A program made the position numbers and the translations under genes. A DNA stretch of 64,000 nt from Morinoia aosen (Eukaryota; Arthropoda; Malacostraca; Amphipoda; Talitridae): assembly GCA_030386875.1 (NCBI GenBank), contig CM059558.1, positions 4,597,501 through 4,661,500 of the forward strand, read 5' to 3'. The first letter of the stretch is position 1, and every line of letters begins with the position of its first letter. Under the pieces are notes generated by a model. That model saw only the letters and a list, made by a program, of their open reading frames with translations. It was not told the origin of the DNA and did not search any database. Positions 33,510 to 43,516 of the stretch are shown here, in pieces.

Positions 33510-34260
33510 GGTCAATGTGAAGTTTAATGCAATCACAGAAATTAATATTTATATTCCAAACAATCACTAAAGGAACGTATTTAAGAACGTTTTACATGAA
33601 TGACATTCTGCTCGCTGATGCGTTATTTTTGAATTATTGAACTTTGAAGTTGGCCGTCGCGCGCCCAAGGAAGCGAGCGTAATTTAATTAAAAACGGAAG
33701 CTAACCCCCTAATACAAACGTAAAGAGGTTGGGTCGTGAGGGGTAGCCACAGTTCTTTTAGTGAAAAGTATAAATAAAGCTTCTAAACCACCCATTAGGG
33801 TGACGACCGCAATCTTGTTTACATCGGGCCTAACATGGCGACCACCATGGGCGCCGCCATTTTGGACCCGATGTCAACAAGATTGCGGTCGTCACCCTAA
33901 TGGGTGGGTTAGAAGCTTTATTTATAATTTTCACTAGAAGAACTGTGCCTCCCTCTCACGACCCAACCTCTTTACGTTTGTAATAGCTTCCGTTATTAAT
34001 TAAATTCCTTTTTACGCGCTCGCTTCCTTTGGCGCCAAGGCCAACTTCAAAGTTCAATTATTCGAAAATAACGCATCAGCGAGCAGAATGTCATTCTTGT
34101 AAAACGTTCTGAAATGTGTTCCTTTAGTGATTCCTGGGATCGGCATAATTATTTTCCGTGATTGCATGAAACTTCACATTGACCCTGAAATGTGTTCCTT
34201 TAATGATTCCTGGGATCGGCATTATTATTTTCCGTGATTGCATTAAACTTCACATTGACC
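33510..34260. mobile_element. Palindromic MITE, 751 bp, with 8-bp target duplication
   Basis: Nearly the whole element is an inverted repeat. It begins GGTCAATGTGAAGTTTAATG and ends with the complement, and the arms pair through to a loop at about 33824-33862. AAAGAGTG stands directly outside on both sides (33502-33509 and 34261-34268). The right arm has an extra 75-bp unit, a tandem duplication of CTGAAATGTGTTCCTTTA...CACATTGACC. No ORF is present. An 8-bp duplication points to a hAT-like (or P/Merlin-like) transposase acting in trans. The loop and inner arms are rich in CpG. Confidence 0.9.
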
Positions 34261-34269
34261 AAAGAGTGA

Positions 34270-35839
34270 TCTAAAAATCAAAGATTACACGTGGTACAAA
34301 GATCTCATTAATTGGAAAGGAATGATCATCAGTCAATAGACATTTCTGCTAAGGTATTATGGAGAGTTTGGTACAACAGAGAACCAGGGCACTAGTTATG
34401 CAAGTCTAATACAAAGATGGTCACTGTCTCACTAGTCTCTTCCTCTACTTAGTACTCTTTTACTTCCACTTTCTATGCATTACTTGTAGCTCACTATCTT
34501 CAACAAGGATAATATATCATAGCATCAAAGATTTGAACTACAACATTCTATCATTCTTTTCAATAAAAAGCCAATGAAACTAGTTTACAACCATGGACAG
34601 GCATCAATCAAACAGACATAAATTATTAATTATTTGAACAAAGAAATTTATATATAATAAAATCTTATGAGCAAAACAGAACAGAGAGAGAGGAAAAAAA
34701 TAACATTAATTACATTTAGAGTGAAAAAATCTAAAGCTCCAGATTGCTCTTCACCCTAGAGCAATTTTCTCATCATTCTTAAACATTATTGCAAGCATCA
34801 ATTTCTCAACTGCTCCAGCATCAATACCTGTCGGTCAGCATACAAAAGTTGTGATAATATGGTGAGCTTGCATTTTTTCTATTTGTGTTCCTTGCCAACA
34901 AAATGTTCCTACCCCACAATGAAAATGCATCGTCCATGAAATTATGTTGCCTCTTAAAATTATATTGACATGCATCATCACATGTAGATTAGGCAACACT
35001 AGGAGGGCAATCCCTAAAACACGGAACGATGGAACGCCCGGATCGGAGGGTTCCTTGAAACTGATATAACAGGTCCTAAAATCTGGAACGCTCAGAAGAG
35101 TACCGGATGACTGGAACAAGTGTAATGTAGTACTAAGGAAAATCTATTATGCGAAGCAAATTCACAATGAAAGAAATAGAGAAGAAGTACTTTAAAAACA
35201 TTTACTCTGAACGTTTCGAGCCTAAGCTCATTCTCAACAAAAATTCTGAAAATAAAAAAATAAACATGTCAGTACACCCAAAAATTACAGAAGCGCAGAA
35301 TATAAGCACGATAAAAACAAACAAACAAACAAAAATAATACAAATTTATCGGTTGACTATTTTCAGAGGGTATGCACTCTGCATTTCGTTGAGGGAAGGT
35401 TCAAGTTTATGAATAAATAATGACTCTAAAATACGTAGGTTTGGGCTGGCGGTACATGTATCTAATATTTTAAATTTGCCAATGTCAAGAATCTGTGAAG
35501 AACGATCAATTTTGCGAATTGAAAATGAAAATTATGGAAAAGTTTGATCATGTGTAATAAATCTTGTAATTGTGTGTAACGAATTTTGTGCGCATTTATT
35601 GTTTGTTTGAACTGAAACTGTGAGTTTATAAAACTGTGGTCAGGCGCGTTCCAATGGTACAAGTGGGCTGCTCTAACATTAGTGTAGGCCTGAATGTTTA
35701 CATTCAACATAGAGTTATGTGGCGTGTAAGCGAAGCAGGCACTCGAGCTGGGTTAGTGTTGTGCTTGGTAAGCAGCTCTCGAAGAGCTCGAACAAGGAGT
35801 GCGGTGTAGTGTTACCACAAAAGAAAAAATTTGTTGACC
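34270..35839. other. No gene seen
   Basis: AT-rich DNA with short frames only. Confidence 0.5.
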
Positions 35840-36349
35840 ATAAGGCCCGGCCTAGGGGTAGATGGTAGAGGATAGAGGGGAGAGTCGTGGGAAAGCCCAA
35901 CGGGTTTGACTACAAGATCACCTCGCAAAATAGGGGCGGGAAAAGCGTATTCTGCTCACAGCGAATAGGGAGCGTACAACCTCGGGAGCAGCCAATAGAA
36001 CAGAGCAGGCGAAGTTTTGGAAGTGCAAGAGTGGTGCCATTGGTCATGATTAGAAAGAGGGTAGCCCCAAAAGAACACTTTGACTAGCACGAAAAGACGA
36101 GAGTCAGTGAGAGTTTACGAGCATCTCGATATGCTTCGTCGTGGCTAGGCATCATTATACCTAAAGTGTTATACTCTGCGTCGTGAATAGGTGTTAAATT
36201 AAATGTTATACTTTGGAAAATAAGTGAGAAGCGAAACCTGTTGAGATATATTTTTCTTGAATCAATAAATTAAAAGTTACATTTTGCTTGTGCAGAGGGA
36301 AGAAGATCCCGCACCGGGGAGGTTGCTTAAAGAAAAATTGTTATAACGG
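35840..36349 (+). mobile_element. Possible solo LTR with primer-binding-like site
   Basis: A GC-richer block has a poly(A)-type signal (ATCAATAAATTAAAAG, about 36258) and ends TTGTTATAAC, directly followed by GGCGTCAGGGCGGG. The end resembles the 'TATAAC(T)GGCGTCAG' junction between LTR and primer-binding site in some arthropod LTR elements. The left end and a target duplication were not found, and no gag follows. Confidence 0.35.
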
Positions 36350-36956
36350 CGTCAGGGCGGGTAAGGCTCGTGCTTTTGTTACGATAGATACCGCTGGAAA
36401 CGATAGGTTCATACAACATATAAGAGAATTGGAGCAGTTGAATTAAATGTGGAATATGTGCATATATATATGTATGAGAAAATTGTAGAATTAAAGTAAT
36501 CGTCCAAATTTTTGTTGCCCTACAGGAGGGCGGTTTTCTTTTCTCCTATTGATTGCAAGTACGACTTCTTCATAAGAACGTCCAAAGACAGTATATGCAC
36601 TGTGTAAGAAACAGGGAATGAACTGAAGCTGCTCTGGGATGACAGAACTTGTGATCCGAGGCTAAATGACAATCCATTGTGACGTTGGAATGCGCCGACC
36701 CATCAGTTAGGCATTATTTCATTGTATGTGTTCCGTGTGTAATTTACTTGAGGGAATTGACCGGTCAATTAGGCAGAGTAGTATTTGTCAATTTGTTACT
36801 TACAGTTCCAGTAAATTACGATTAATGCTTTGTACCAGGGTGTTCATTATAACGGATTCTTTAGCATTTTAATGGCGTTTAAACCCCCGATCACGCTCGC
36901 ACCACATCTCACCGAGGCAAAATAGCGCACTGAAACGCGCTGATGTAAGTGGGTCA
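36350..36956. other. Flank of the copia insertion
   Basis: No coding sequence. It presumably continues the 3' flank of the Penelope fragment at 43.6-44.5 kb, from which it is separated by the copia insertion. Confidence 0.4.
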
Positions 36957-37232
36957 TGTTAGACCAGAGAGGCCTCTTTCTATCTTGGAATAATGGAGTA
37001 CGACAACGATTATAAGTATGAGTGTGGGGTATAGAAACACAGTAGGTAATCTAGGAACTACATGTACTGTACGTCCGTCGAGCACGGCGGCGAGAACAAG
37101 AAGAAGGAGCTCGATCGCTCTACAAAGGCGGTTAACACACGAACATAGAAAACGGGACGGAAGTAATTTAATGGGCGACTGTGACAACTCATATATAATA
37201 ATAAATATATATACTGAAGTTGGATCTCAACA
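36957..37232 (-). repeat. Copia 3' LTR
   Basis: 276 bp, TG...CA. It differs from the 5' LTR at four sites. One of them removes the ATG that starts gag in the other copy (TAT here for CAT, plus strand, near 36982). Confidence 0.95.
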
Positions 37233-37244
37233 CACCCCCTCCAA
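37233..37244 (-). other. Copia polypurine tract
   Basis: On the minus strand GGAGGGGGTG directly abuts the 3' LTR. It primes plus-strand DNA synthesis in LTR elements. Confidence 0.85.
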
Positions 37245-37533
37245 CTGAAGTATTCCATCCCACTACGCACCAGTTCACATAGTAATCAATTAGAGCTAAC
37301 ATTTCAACGTTCAGATCTTTCATTGAACAGTGAAGAGCAGAAAAAACAACATAAAAAAATCATCAGTGTAGATCAACAGAGAACACTGAGCACGATACAA
37401 AAAAATATAACGCACAATAATGCATAGTCCGCAATAGCGTTAAGAGTATTATACTCAAGAAAGTTCTATTTTTTCTTGCAATTGGTCTACACAAAAGCTA
37501 AACTGGATACATGTCAGACACAGTAACTTTGAA

Positions 37534-38264
37534 TTAAACACACACTTTTAATTTAAGCAACGACTGTCTAGTAACAGGCTTTGTGAACATGTCAGCCATG
37601 TTTTCCTCTGAAGGAACAAAGCTCAAAACTGCTTTATTGTCTTGAATAATTGCTCGAATGAAATCAAATCTAATGTCTATATGTTTCGAGCGTTGATGAT
37701 GAACAGGGTTTTTGGCTAGGTCAATAGCACCTCTATTATCAACAAAAATTTTAACCGGTTCATCATATCCATCCATATCACACAGAAGCTGTTTGAGGAA
37801 AATTCCCTCCTGCACAGCATAAGTCAAGGCAACATACTCAGCTTCGCAGCTTGAAAGAGCAACAATATTTTGTTTCTTGGACTTCCAAGATATCAGTGAA
37901 CTGTTGCTAGATGACTTAAACACATATCCTGATATGCTCTTCCGGTCAGAGGATCCACCCCAGTCAGAGTCAGAGAAACCAGTAATTTGCACGGGGTCCT
38001 CAGATTTCACAAATTTCAAACCGTATGAAATAGTACCTTTAAGATACTTCAACACAAATTTACACAAATTCAGATGAGCATTTGTTGGACAAGTTAAATG
38101 TTGCGACAGTAATGTAACAACATAGCAAATATCAGGCCTAGTACAAGTCATCAAGTAGATCAGGCTGCCAACTATCTCACGGAACAGTTTTGGATCGCAC
38201 AAATTCCTAGAATCAGAGCTTACATCAAGCTTGTTGGCACTGGGATCACAGTTAATAGACTTAA
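37534..38264 (-). CDS. Copia pol C-terminal part: RT end and RNase H
   Basis: Open from the Harbinger junction to a stop at 37534. It starts with INCDPSANKLDV, then SLIYLMTCTRPDICY (the end of the copia RT region). The RNase H domain follows with acidic residues in FSDSDWGGSSD, SSCEAEYVAL and FVDNRGAIDLAKN, then HIDIRFDFIR. It ends LLKLKVCV, as copia polyproteins usually do shortly after 'MFTKP'. Joined to the upstream part across the insertion, the two halves differ by one base in frame. Confidence 0.93.
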
Positions 38265-38473
38265 GGCCCTTTTACACTGACGGTGTCTTCGCGCTCCACA
38301 CCGTCGCTCCATCCCGCCAGCCAAATAAGCTCCGCCCACAGCAGAGCAAAATGACCCTTATTGCCACGCTCTCGGTAAGGAGCGGCAATATTCTGCATGC
38401 TAAATATTGGCAGTGTGCACTGCCGGTCAACAGCATTCAGTTTCTCTTGAGACCATAGAGAGCATGTGTAGTC

Positions 38474-38686
38474 ATGGCTTGCATATTATGGAGCAAAGAA
38501 GAAATTAAAACTCCTATCGAAAAATGTAAAGAATTTCCATGTTTATGGAACGTTAAGCTCACAGAGTATAAAAACAGAGCGTCCAGAGAAGATGCTTTTA
38601 AAAGTATTGCATCTCACTTCCACAATTATAATATTTTAATGGTTAAAATGAAAATTCAAACACTGATAGGCCAAGATAGGAAATAG
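38474..38686 (+). CDS. MADF-domain protein of the Harbinger-like element, truncated
   Basis: 70 codons from ATG: MACILWSKEEIKTPIEKC, FPCLWNVKLTEYKNR, then EDAFKSIASHF. The spacing of the W..EE..LI, P.LW and YKNR..R..A...IA positions is that of the MADF (Myb/SANT-like, Adf-1 type) DNA-binding domain. In PIF/Harbinger elements a protein of this kind helps the transposase to enter the nucleus and bind the ends. The frame stops at TAG (38684-38686) before the third helix. A continuation reading TIQKIKEAYTAYV follows, so a small lesion has probably truncated it. Confidence 0.65.
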   Translation: MACILWSKEEIKTPIEKCKEFPCLWNVKLTEYKNRASREDAFKSIASHFHNYNILMVKMKIQTLIGQDRK

Positions 38687-38689
38687 CTC

Positions 38690-39820
38690 TCACTATTCAA
38701 AAAATCAAAGAAGCATACACAGCGTATGTGAACGTAAAATTAATTACAGTGCAATTAAAATTGTACAGTGTGCATGGCTCTTAGGAAAAGTACTTCAAGT
38801 AAACGAAAAACATTCGGCAGTTGTCATTAGAAGAAAATTGAAATTAAAGGAGAAGTAAAAAAATACACCTACAAATTAGTAGTTGGTATTTATTTTTCTT
38901 TCTTTTATTAGTGTTTTTGAAGGTAATTGGGTAGTATTAAAGTTTTTTAGAATATTAGCTTTTTACTTCTGCAAAATATTCTGTAAATATTCTGCAAATT
39001 GTCCTGCCAAGTATTCTGTCAGTAGTGCAAGAGCAATACTGAGGATCAGGGCTCACACTGAATATGTTTAGATAAACCTAGATTGAACATGAAAAAACTT
39101 AGATTCGTTAAAAATAAATGGAGAAGTGTAGCTTTAATAAGAAATAAGTAAAAGTTAACATACGTCAGTAGAAACAAGGATGGTAATGCTGATTTTATTT
39201 CTGTATTTCATCCTAATTCTTTTCTTCAGCGCAAATTTCAATATTAAGTCGACTTTTCTGTTGTGCAAGGCGCTTTTCATTACGATGGTGACATGCTCTA
39301 TTGATGACATCTCGTGCCAATTTCGGCTTAGGCTTCCAGCCGTGAATGGTTTTTCATTCTTTCCATTAACCATTCTTCTCTGAAAGATTGCATTTACAAC
39401 TTTTTAGGCATCGTTTTCGAAGGGCTAGCCATTTTGAATACTAGTGCGGCAAAAATATGAAAATTTGAATGTTAAAAATAATTAATGTTTAGGCATTCAT
39501 TTAAAAGAATGCACAACCAGTTTTACGATCAAAATGCGCGTCACCTCACTGCAACGTGCCAAGCAAATCGAAGAAACAGCAGTGGAGCAACGGCTATCCC
39601 TGGCTTGGGCCGGCTTGCAAGTTCGTAAGATACTCGTTCATTACGCGTTTTTAAGGTCGAGAAACAGATTGAACACGTTCTACCCCATCCGATAGGCGTG
39701 GTTTTGAATCAGATATTCATTTGCATACGGTTTTGAAACAATAATTCTTAACTGCATTATTAAATTTACTTCAGTTAATGATGAAGTTACTGTCTGACTT
39801 GAAAAAAATATATTTAGCAA
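38690..39820. other. Internal part of the Harbinger-like element without transposase
   Basis: AT-rich sequence with no DDE motifs. Frames on both strands at about 39155-39383 are short and not recognised. Confidence 0.5.
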
Positions 39821-40061
39821 TAGATCAAAAATTAATTAAGCCTAGCCACCCAGGAGGGATCGAAAAAACAAGATCTCGGTGGAAAACCCAGGATGAAGAG
39901 CCCTGCGTGGCGATTTCTGTCTCTCGGGAAGGAGCGTTGTGTTGAGCGGCAATGTAAAAGCAAGTCGGTGTGCACTGACGCTCAGTCCTCTCGTGGGCGG
40001 AGCTATAGCAAGTCCACCGTCGCTCCATACCGTCGCTCCACACCGTAGGTGTAAAATGAGC

Positions 40062-43000
40062 TTAAGGCTTACAATCAGACATCCTAAATTTTGACAAAAT
40101 TTTCTCAACATACTTTGACTGCTTCATCTCAATTGAGTCATGCTTCACATCAAATTCAATGCCTAGAAAACATGAAATTTGTCCAAGATCTTTCATTTTG
40201 AATTTATTTGACAACGAACATTTTACTTCACTCAATACAACAGCGTTAGAAGAGGCCAAAATTAAATCATCAACCCATACAATGATAATCACTTTTCCAG
40301 AGTCGCTTTCCCTCACATAGACACAAGTATCACTGAGAGATTGAACAAAATTTTGTTCAACAAGAAAATGATGCAAAAGGTTGTTCCAGTTACGGCCACT
40401 TTGCTTTAAGCCATACAAAGATTTTTTGAGTTTGCAGACTAACTTCTCTCCATTTTTGTCAAGTTCAACAAATCCCTCAGGCTGTTCTACAAAAACATCA
40501 CAGTCAATTTTTGCATGAAGATAAGCAGTGCACACGTCCATCTGGTGCACAATGTACGACTTTTGCACAGCAATATCCATCAGCATTCTAACAGAAGTTA
40601 GACGTGCTGTAGGAGAAAAAGTTTCTTTGAAATCGACATCAGCTACTTGGGAATATCCCTTGGCTACATAACGAGCTTTGAAAGTTTCCTGGTCATTGGG
40701 TCCTGATTTAACACTATAGACCCATCGTCCCCCAATAACAGATCTATCTTTTGGCTTTTCAACAAGTTCGTACGTCTCATTATCGGCTAGTGCAGCTATC
40801 TCAGTGGTCATTGCCTGTTTCCACTCAACAAAATCTGGGGATGAAATTGCCTCAGAGTAAGACTTAGGGATACTGCTCACTCTGTAGCAATAATCAACAA
40901 AATTATTAGTGATATCCAATTCATCTGGATCAACATAGCCTTTTAAATAAGCTGGGGGCTTCTTTTCTCTCAAAGGAAATCTTCTAGTGGGCTCTGCATC
41001 TGAATGAGTTTCATTTTGAATCACTTCTGGAACAGTCCCAGGTTTCAACTCAGCCTCAGCCTTGTCAGCCTTCTCACTTTGTTTCAGCTCAGCAGGGTTA
41101 TCTACAGCAATGAACTCATCCTCACCCACCACATTTCTAGAAATTTTATCACAGAATGTGACACATCTGACTCTTTTTATTTGACAAGTTTCAGGGAAAT
41201 AAATCATGTAAGCAGGGCTGCACGGGTCATATCCCAGAAAAGTACCCTGCTCTGACCTAGGGTCAAGCTTTCCTGGGTTTTGAACCATGGCAAAACATTT
41301 TGATCCAAAAATGTGCATATTGGAAAGGTCAGGTTTCTTTCCCGTGAACATCTCAAAAGGAGTTTTGCCTGTCCTTTTGTTGAAACACCTATTTCTAATG
41401 TAAGCAGCTGTTCTTACAGCATGATTCCACAATTCTTTTGGCAAATTTGCATGTAGCAACAAACACCTAGCCATCTCAAACAATGATCTCCAAGATCTCT
41501 CAGCAGTCCCATTCTGATGGGGAGAGTACGGAGCTGAAAATTCGTGTTTTATTTTATTCTCCGTGACAACAGCTTTGAACAAGTTTGAGGAATACTCAGT
41601 GCCGTTATCTGTTCTTAAACGTTTAACAGAGCCAAATGGAGCAGAATCAGCCAAGAATTTCTTAAATGCCCCAACAGCGTCACTTTTACTTTTTAGGAAA
41701 TAAACAAAAATAAGACCTGAAAAATCATCCACAAAAGACATGACATACATGGAATTCTCAAAAGAAGTAGGGCTTATAGGTCCAGCTAGGTCACTATGGA
41801 CTAGCTCTAAAGGTTTTCTTGATTTTTCATCAGGGTCTCTGCTCCTATATTGACACATTTTACCCTGGACACAGATCTCACAATCAAAATAATGCTTGTT
41901 GGTAATTTTCATTCCATCAGTAATACCTTCTAGGCTCAACACATCTTTTACATTACAATGCCCAAGAATATTGTGCCACTCCTCTAGAGTGTGTTCACCA
42001 ACAGCATTAATAGAATCAACAGAGCTTACAGAATTTAAATAATAAAGCTTACCACATTTTTTAATATTAAACGCATTCCCATCTGGAGTAAACAATTTTG
42101 AACCATTTTGATTGAAATTAAATGATGCACCCTGATCAATAGCAGCCTGGACAGTGAAAATATTCTGCTTAAAACTAGGAATACAAAGAACATTTTTTAA
42201 AAGAACATTGTGTTTCCTATTTTTGCCATCAGTCAGGGTAATTCTCGCATCACCTTTACCCTCTACAATATTGTTCATCCTAGAACCATCTGCTAATTCA
42301 ATGAAATGATTCCTAGGGTTAAAACTTTCATCTAAAGATACAAACTTAGATTTATCACAAATAATGTGAGCAGTAGCTCCACAATCCACCAGTAACTTTG
42401 CACTGTCTACAACAGAAGCACTTTCTGAGTCTGTTGATACTCTAAAACAAAAAGAGCTTTTCACATCTTTGTCAACAGTAGCCATCGCTTTCGCGGTATC
42501 TCTTTTTCTGCAAAAATTAGTATCATGAGATGCACTTTTACAAATAGAACACCACCGATTTTTCTTTGCACTTTCGTAGTATTTACACTCAAATTTCTTG
42601 TGACCTGACCTACCACATAAGTAACAAGTAATTTTAGAACCTTTCACTTTCATAATTCTTTCTTCACTTTCACTGTAGCCTTGTCGGGTCTTCTTTGTTT
42701 CCTCTTCACTCTTGAGAGCCGATTTGAATTTCACGAAGTCCATTTCTTTACTGTCACTTTGCGTGATGACGGTAGAAAAAGCGTTGTAGGCAGCTGGCAA
42801 TCCTTTGATAATCATGGCGATAATCAGTCCATCGCTGATATTTTCGCCGGCTTTCTTCAGGTAGGATGCAGTTGTCTCTGTCCGCAGTAAGTAGTCGGTT
42901 ACCGTCTCGCCATTTTTCATCTTCAGCGCAGCCAACTCGCAATACAGAGAAATAATTCTCGGTTTACTGCTGCCGAGGTAATGATCACGCAGAATCTTCA

Positions 43001-43262
43001 TGGATTTTCTTCCATCTCCATAGGCGTCTCTGATAATCAACGAGAGACTTTTATCATCGAGCCTTTGCACGAGCTCGGAGAACACTTGCTTGTTCTTCTC
43101 AACATCCAGACTTGATTCTTCGCCCTCAAGGACGGCATCCAACGACTTCAAGTCTAGGTAGGCCCGAAATTTCACTTCCCACAACTCATACCTTTCGTCA
43201 TTGCCATCAAAAGTTAGGTTACTGGGCCCATAACCTGTTAGACCAGAGAGGCCTCTTTCCAT
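40062..43262 (-). CDS. Copia gag-pol polyprotein, N-terminal 1066 residues
   Basis: Start at ATG 43260-43262 (MERGLSGLTGYGPSN), just inside the LTR. Gag has two CCHC knuckles (CYLCGRSGHKKFEC, residues 213-226; CSICKSASHDTNFC, 238-251). Protease has DCGATAH (293-299), where D(S/T)G is usual. Integrase has the HHCC finger (H430, H435, C461, C464) and the DDE triad D491, D552, E588. RT has QMDVCTAYLHAK (D909) and VWVDDL (D998, D999). The frame is uninterrupted up to the Harbinger insertion, where it stops in TTAA-derived TAA. The same frame is open to 43466 within the LTR and would add 68 hydrophobic residues; this upstream start lies too near the TATA box to be likely. Confidence 0.96.
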   Translation of the reverse strand: MERGLSGLTGYGPSNLTFDGNDERYELWEVKFRAYLDLKSLDAVLEGEESSLDVEKNKQVFSELVQRLDDKSLSLIIRDAYGDGRKSMKILRDHYLGSSKPRIISLYCELAALKMKNGETVTDYLLRTETTASYLKKAGENISDGLIIAMIIKGLPAAYNAFSTVITQSDSKEMDFVKFKSALKSEEETKKTRQGYSESEERIMKVKGSKITCYLCGRSGHKKFECKYYESAKKNRWCSICKSASHDTNFCRKRDTAKAMATVDKDVKSSFCFRVSTDSESASVVDSAKLLVDCGATAHIICDKSKFVSLDESFNPRNHFIELADGSRMNNIVEGKGDARITLTDGKNRKHNVLLKNVLCIPSFKQNIFTVQAAIDQGASFNFNQNGSKLFTPDGNAFNIKKCGKLYYLNSVSSVDSINAVGEHTLEEWHNILGHCNVKDVLSLEGITDGMKITNKHYFDCEICVQGKMCQYRSRDPDEKSRKPLELVHSDLAGPISPTSFENSMYVMSFVDDFSGLIFVYFLKSKSDAVGAFKKFLADSAPFGSVKRLRTDNGTEYSSNLFKAVVTENKIKHEFSAPYSPHQNGTAERSWRSLFEMARCLLLHANLPKELWNHAVRTAAYIRNRCFNKRTGKTPFEMFTGKKPDLSNMHIFGSKCFAMVQNPGKLDPRSEQGTFLGYDPCSPAYMIYFPETCQIKRVRCVTFCDKISRNVVGEDEFIAVDNPAELKQSEKADKAEAELKPGTVPEVIQNETHSDAEPTRRFPLREKKPPAYLKGYVDPDELDITNNFVDYCYRVSSIPKSYSEAISSPDFVEWKQAMTTEIAALADNETYELVEKPKDRSVIGGRWVYSVKSGPNDQETFKARYVAKGYSQVADVDFKETFSPTARLTSVRMLMDIAVQKSYIVHQMDVCTAYLHAKIDCDVFVEQPEGFVELDKNGEKLVCKLKKSLYGLKQSGRNWNNLLHHFLVEQNFVQSLSDTCVYVRESDSGKVIIIVWVDDLILASSNAVVLSEVKCSLSNKFKMKDLGQISCFLGIEFDVKHDSIEMKQSKYVEKILSKFRMSDCKP
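43222..43235 (-). other. Copia primer-binding site, internal initiator-tRNA type
   Basis: The plus strand CTGGGCCCATAACC equals the anticodon stem-loop sequence of eukaryotic initiator tRNA-Met. On the element strand the site GGTTATGGGCCCAG is therefore complementary to an internal part of that tRNA, directly next to the 5' LTR. Drosophila copia is primed in the same way by a half tRNA. The site also codes for gag residues GYGPS. Confidence 0.9.
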
Positions 43263-43511
43263 CTTGGAATAATGGAGTACGACAACGATTATAAGTATGA
43301 GTGTGGGGTATAGAAACACGGTAGGTAATCTAGGAACTACAAGTACTGTACGTCCGTCGAGCACGGCGGCGAGAACAAGAAGAAGGAGCTCGATCGCTCT
43401 ACAAAGGCGGTTAACACACGAACATAGAAAACGGGACGGAAGTAATTTAATGGGCGACTGCGACAACTCATATATAATAATAAATATATATACTGAAGTT
43501 GGATCTCAACA
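43236..43511 (-). repeat. Copia 5' LTR with promoter
   Basis: 276 bp. Read on the minus strand, TATATATATTTATTA lies about 20-30 bases into the LTR (43476-43494), a plausible TATA box. The gag ATG (43260-43262) is near its end. Confidence 0.93.
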
Positions 43512-43516
43512 GGTCA

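Larger units (their letters stand above)
38265..40061 (+). mobile_element. PIF/Harbinger-like element nested in copia
   Basis: TTAA stands on both sides (38261-38264 and 40062-40065). The ends are inverted repeats, GGCCCTTTTACACTGACGGTG on the left against GCTCATTTTACACCTACGGTG on the right read in reverse, 16 of 21 matching. Subterminal ACCGTCGCTCCA motifs repeat near both ends. TTA or TAA duplications and a MADF/Myb-like second protein are features of PIF/Harbinger elements; TTAA would also fit piggyBac, but the protein argues for Harbinger. The DDE transposase is missing, so it is a deletion derivative. Confidence 0.75.
36957..43511 (-). mobile_element. Ty1/copia retrotransposon, nearly complete, with nested insertion
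   Basis: Two 276-bp LTRs (36957-37232 and 43236-43511) begin TGTTAGACC and end GATCTCAACA on the plus strand. They differ at only four positions by my alignment. GGTCA stands directly outside each LTR (36952-36956 and 43512-43516), an exact 5-bp target duplication. The element reads right to left: LTR, primer-binding site, gag-pol, polypurine tract, LTR. A Harbinger-like element of 1.8 kb interrupts pol. Without it the element is about 4.75 kb, a normal copia size. The close LTR match means a recent insertion. Confidence 0.97.

Noticed and set aside
33780..33900. CpG-rich promoter
   Set aside because: The CpG-rich block is the centre of the palindromic MITE and is mirrored in its arms; no gene starts there.
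36954..37187. 77-codon frame with a hydrophobic N-terminus
   Set aside because: It is the 3' LTR copy of the frame that continues into copia gag at the other LTR; not a separate gene.
38265..40061. piggyBac element, because of the TTAA site
   Set aside because: TTAA also contains the TTA/TAA site of Harbinger elements, and the MADF-type ORF is a Harbinger trait; no piggyBac transposase motif is seen.
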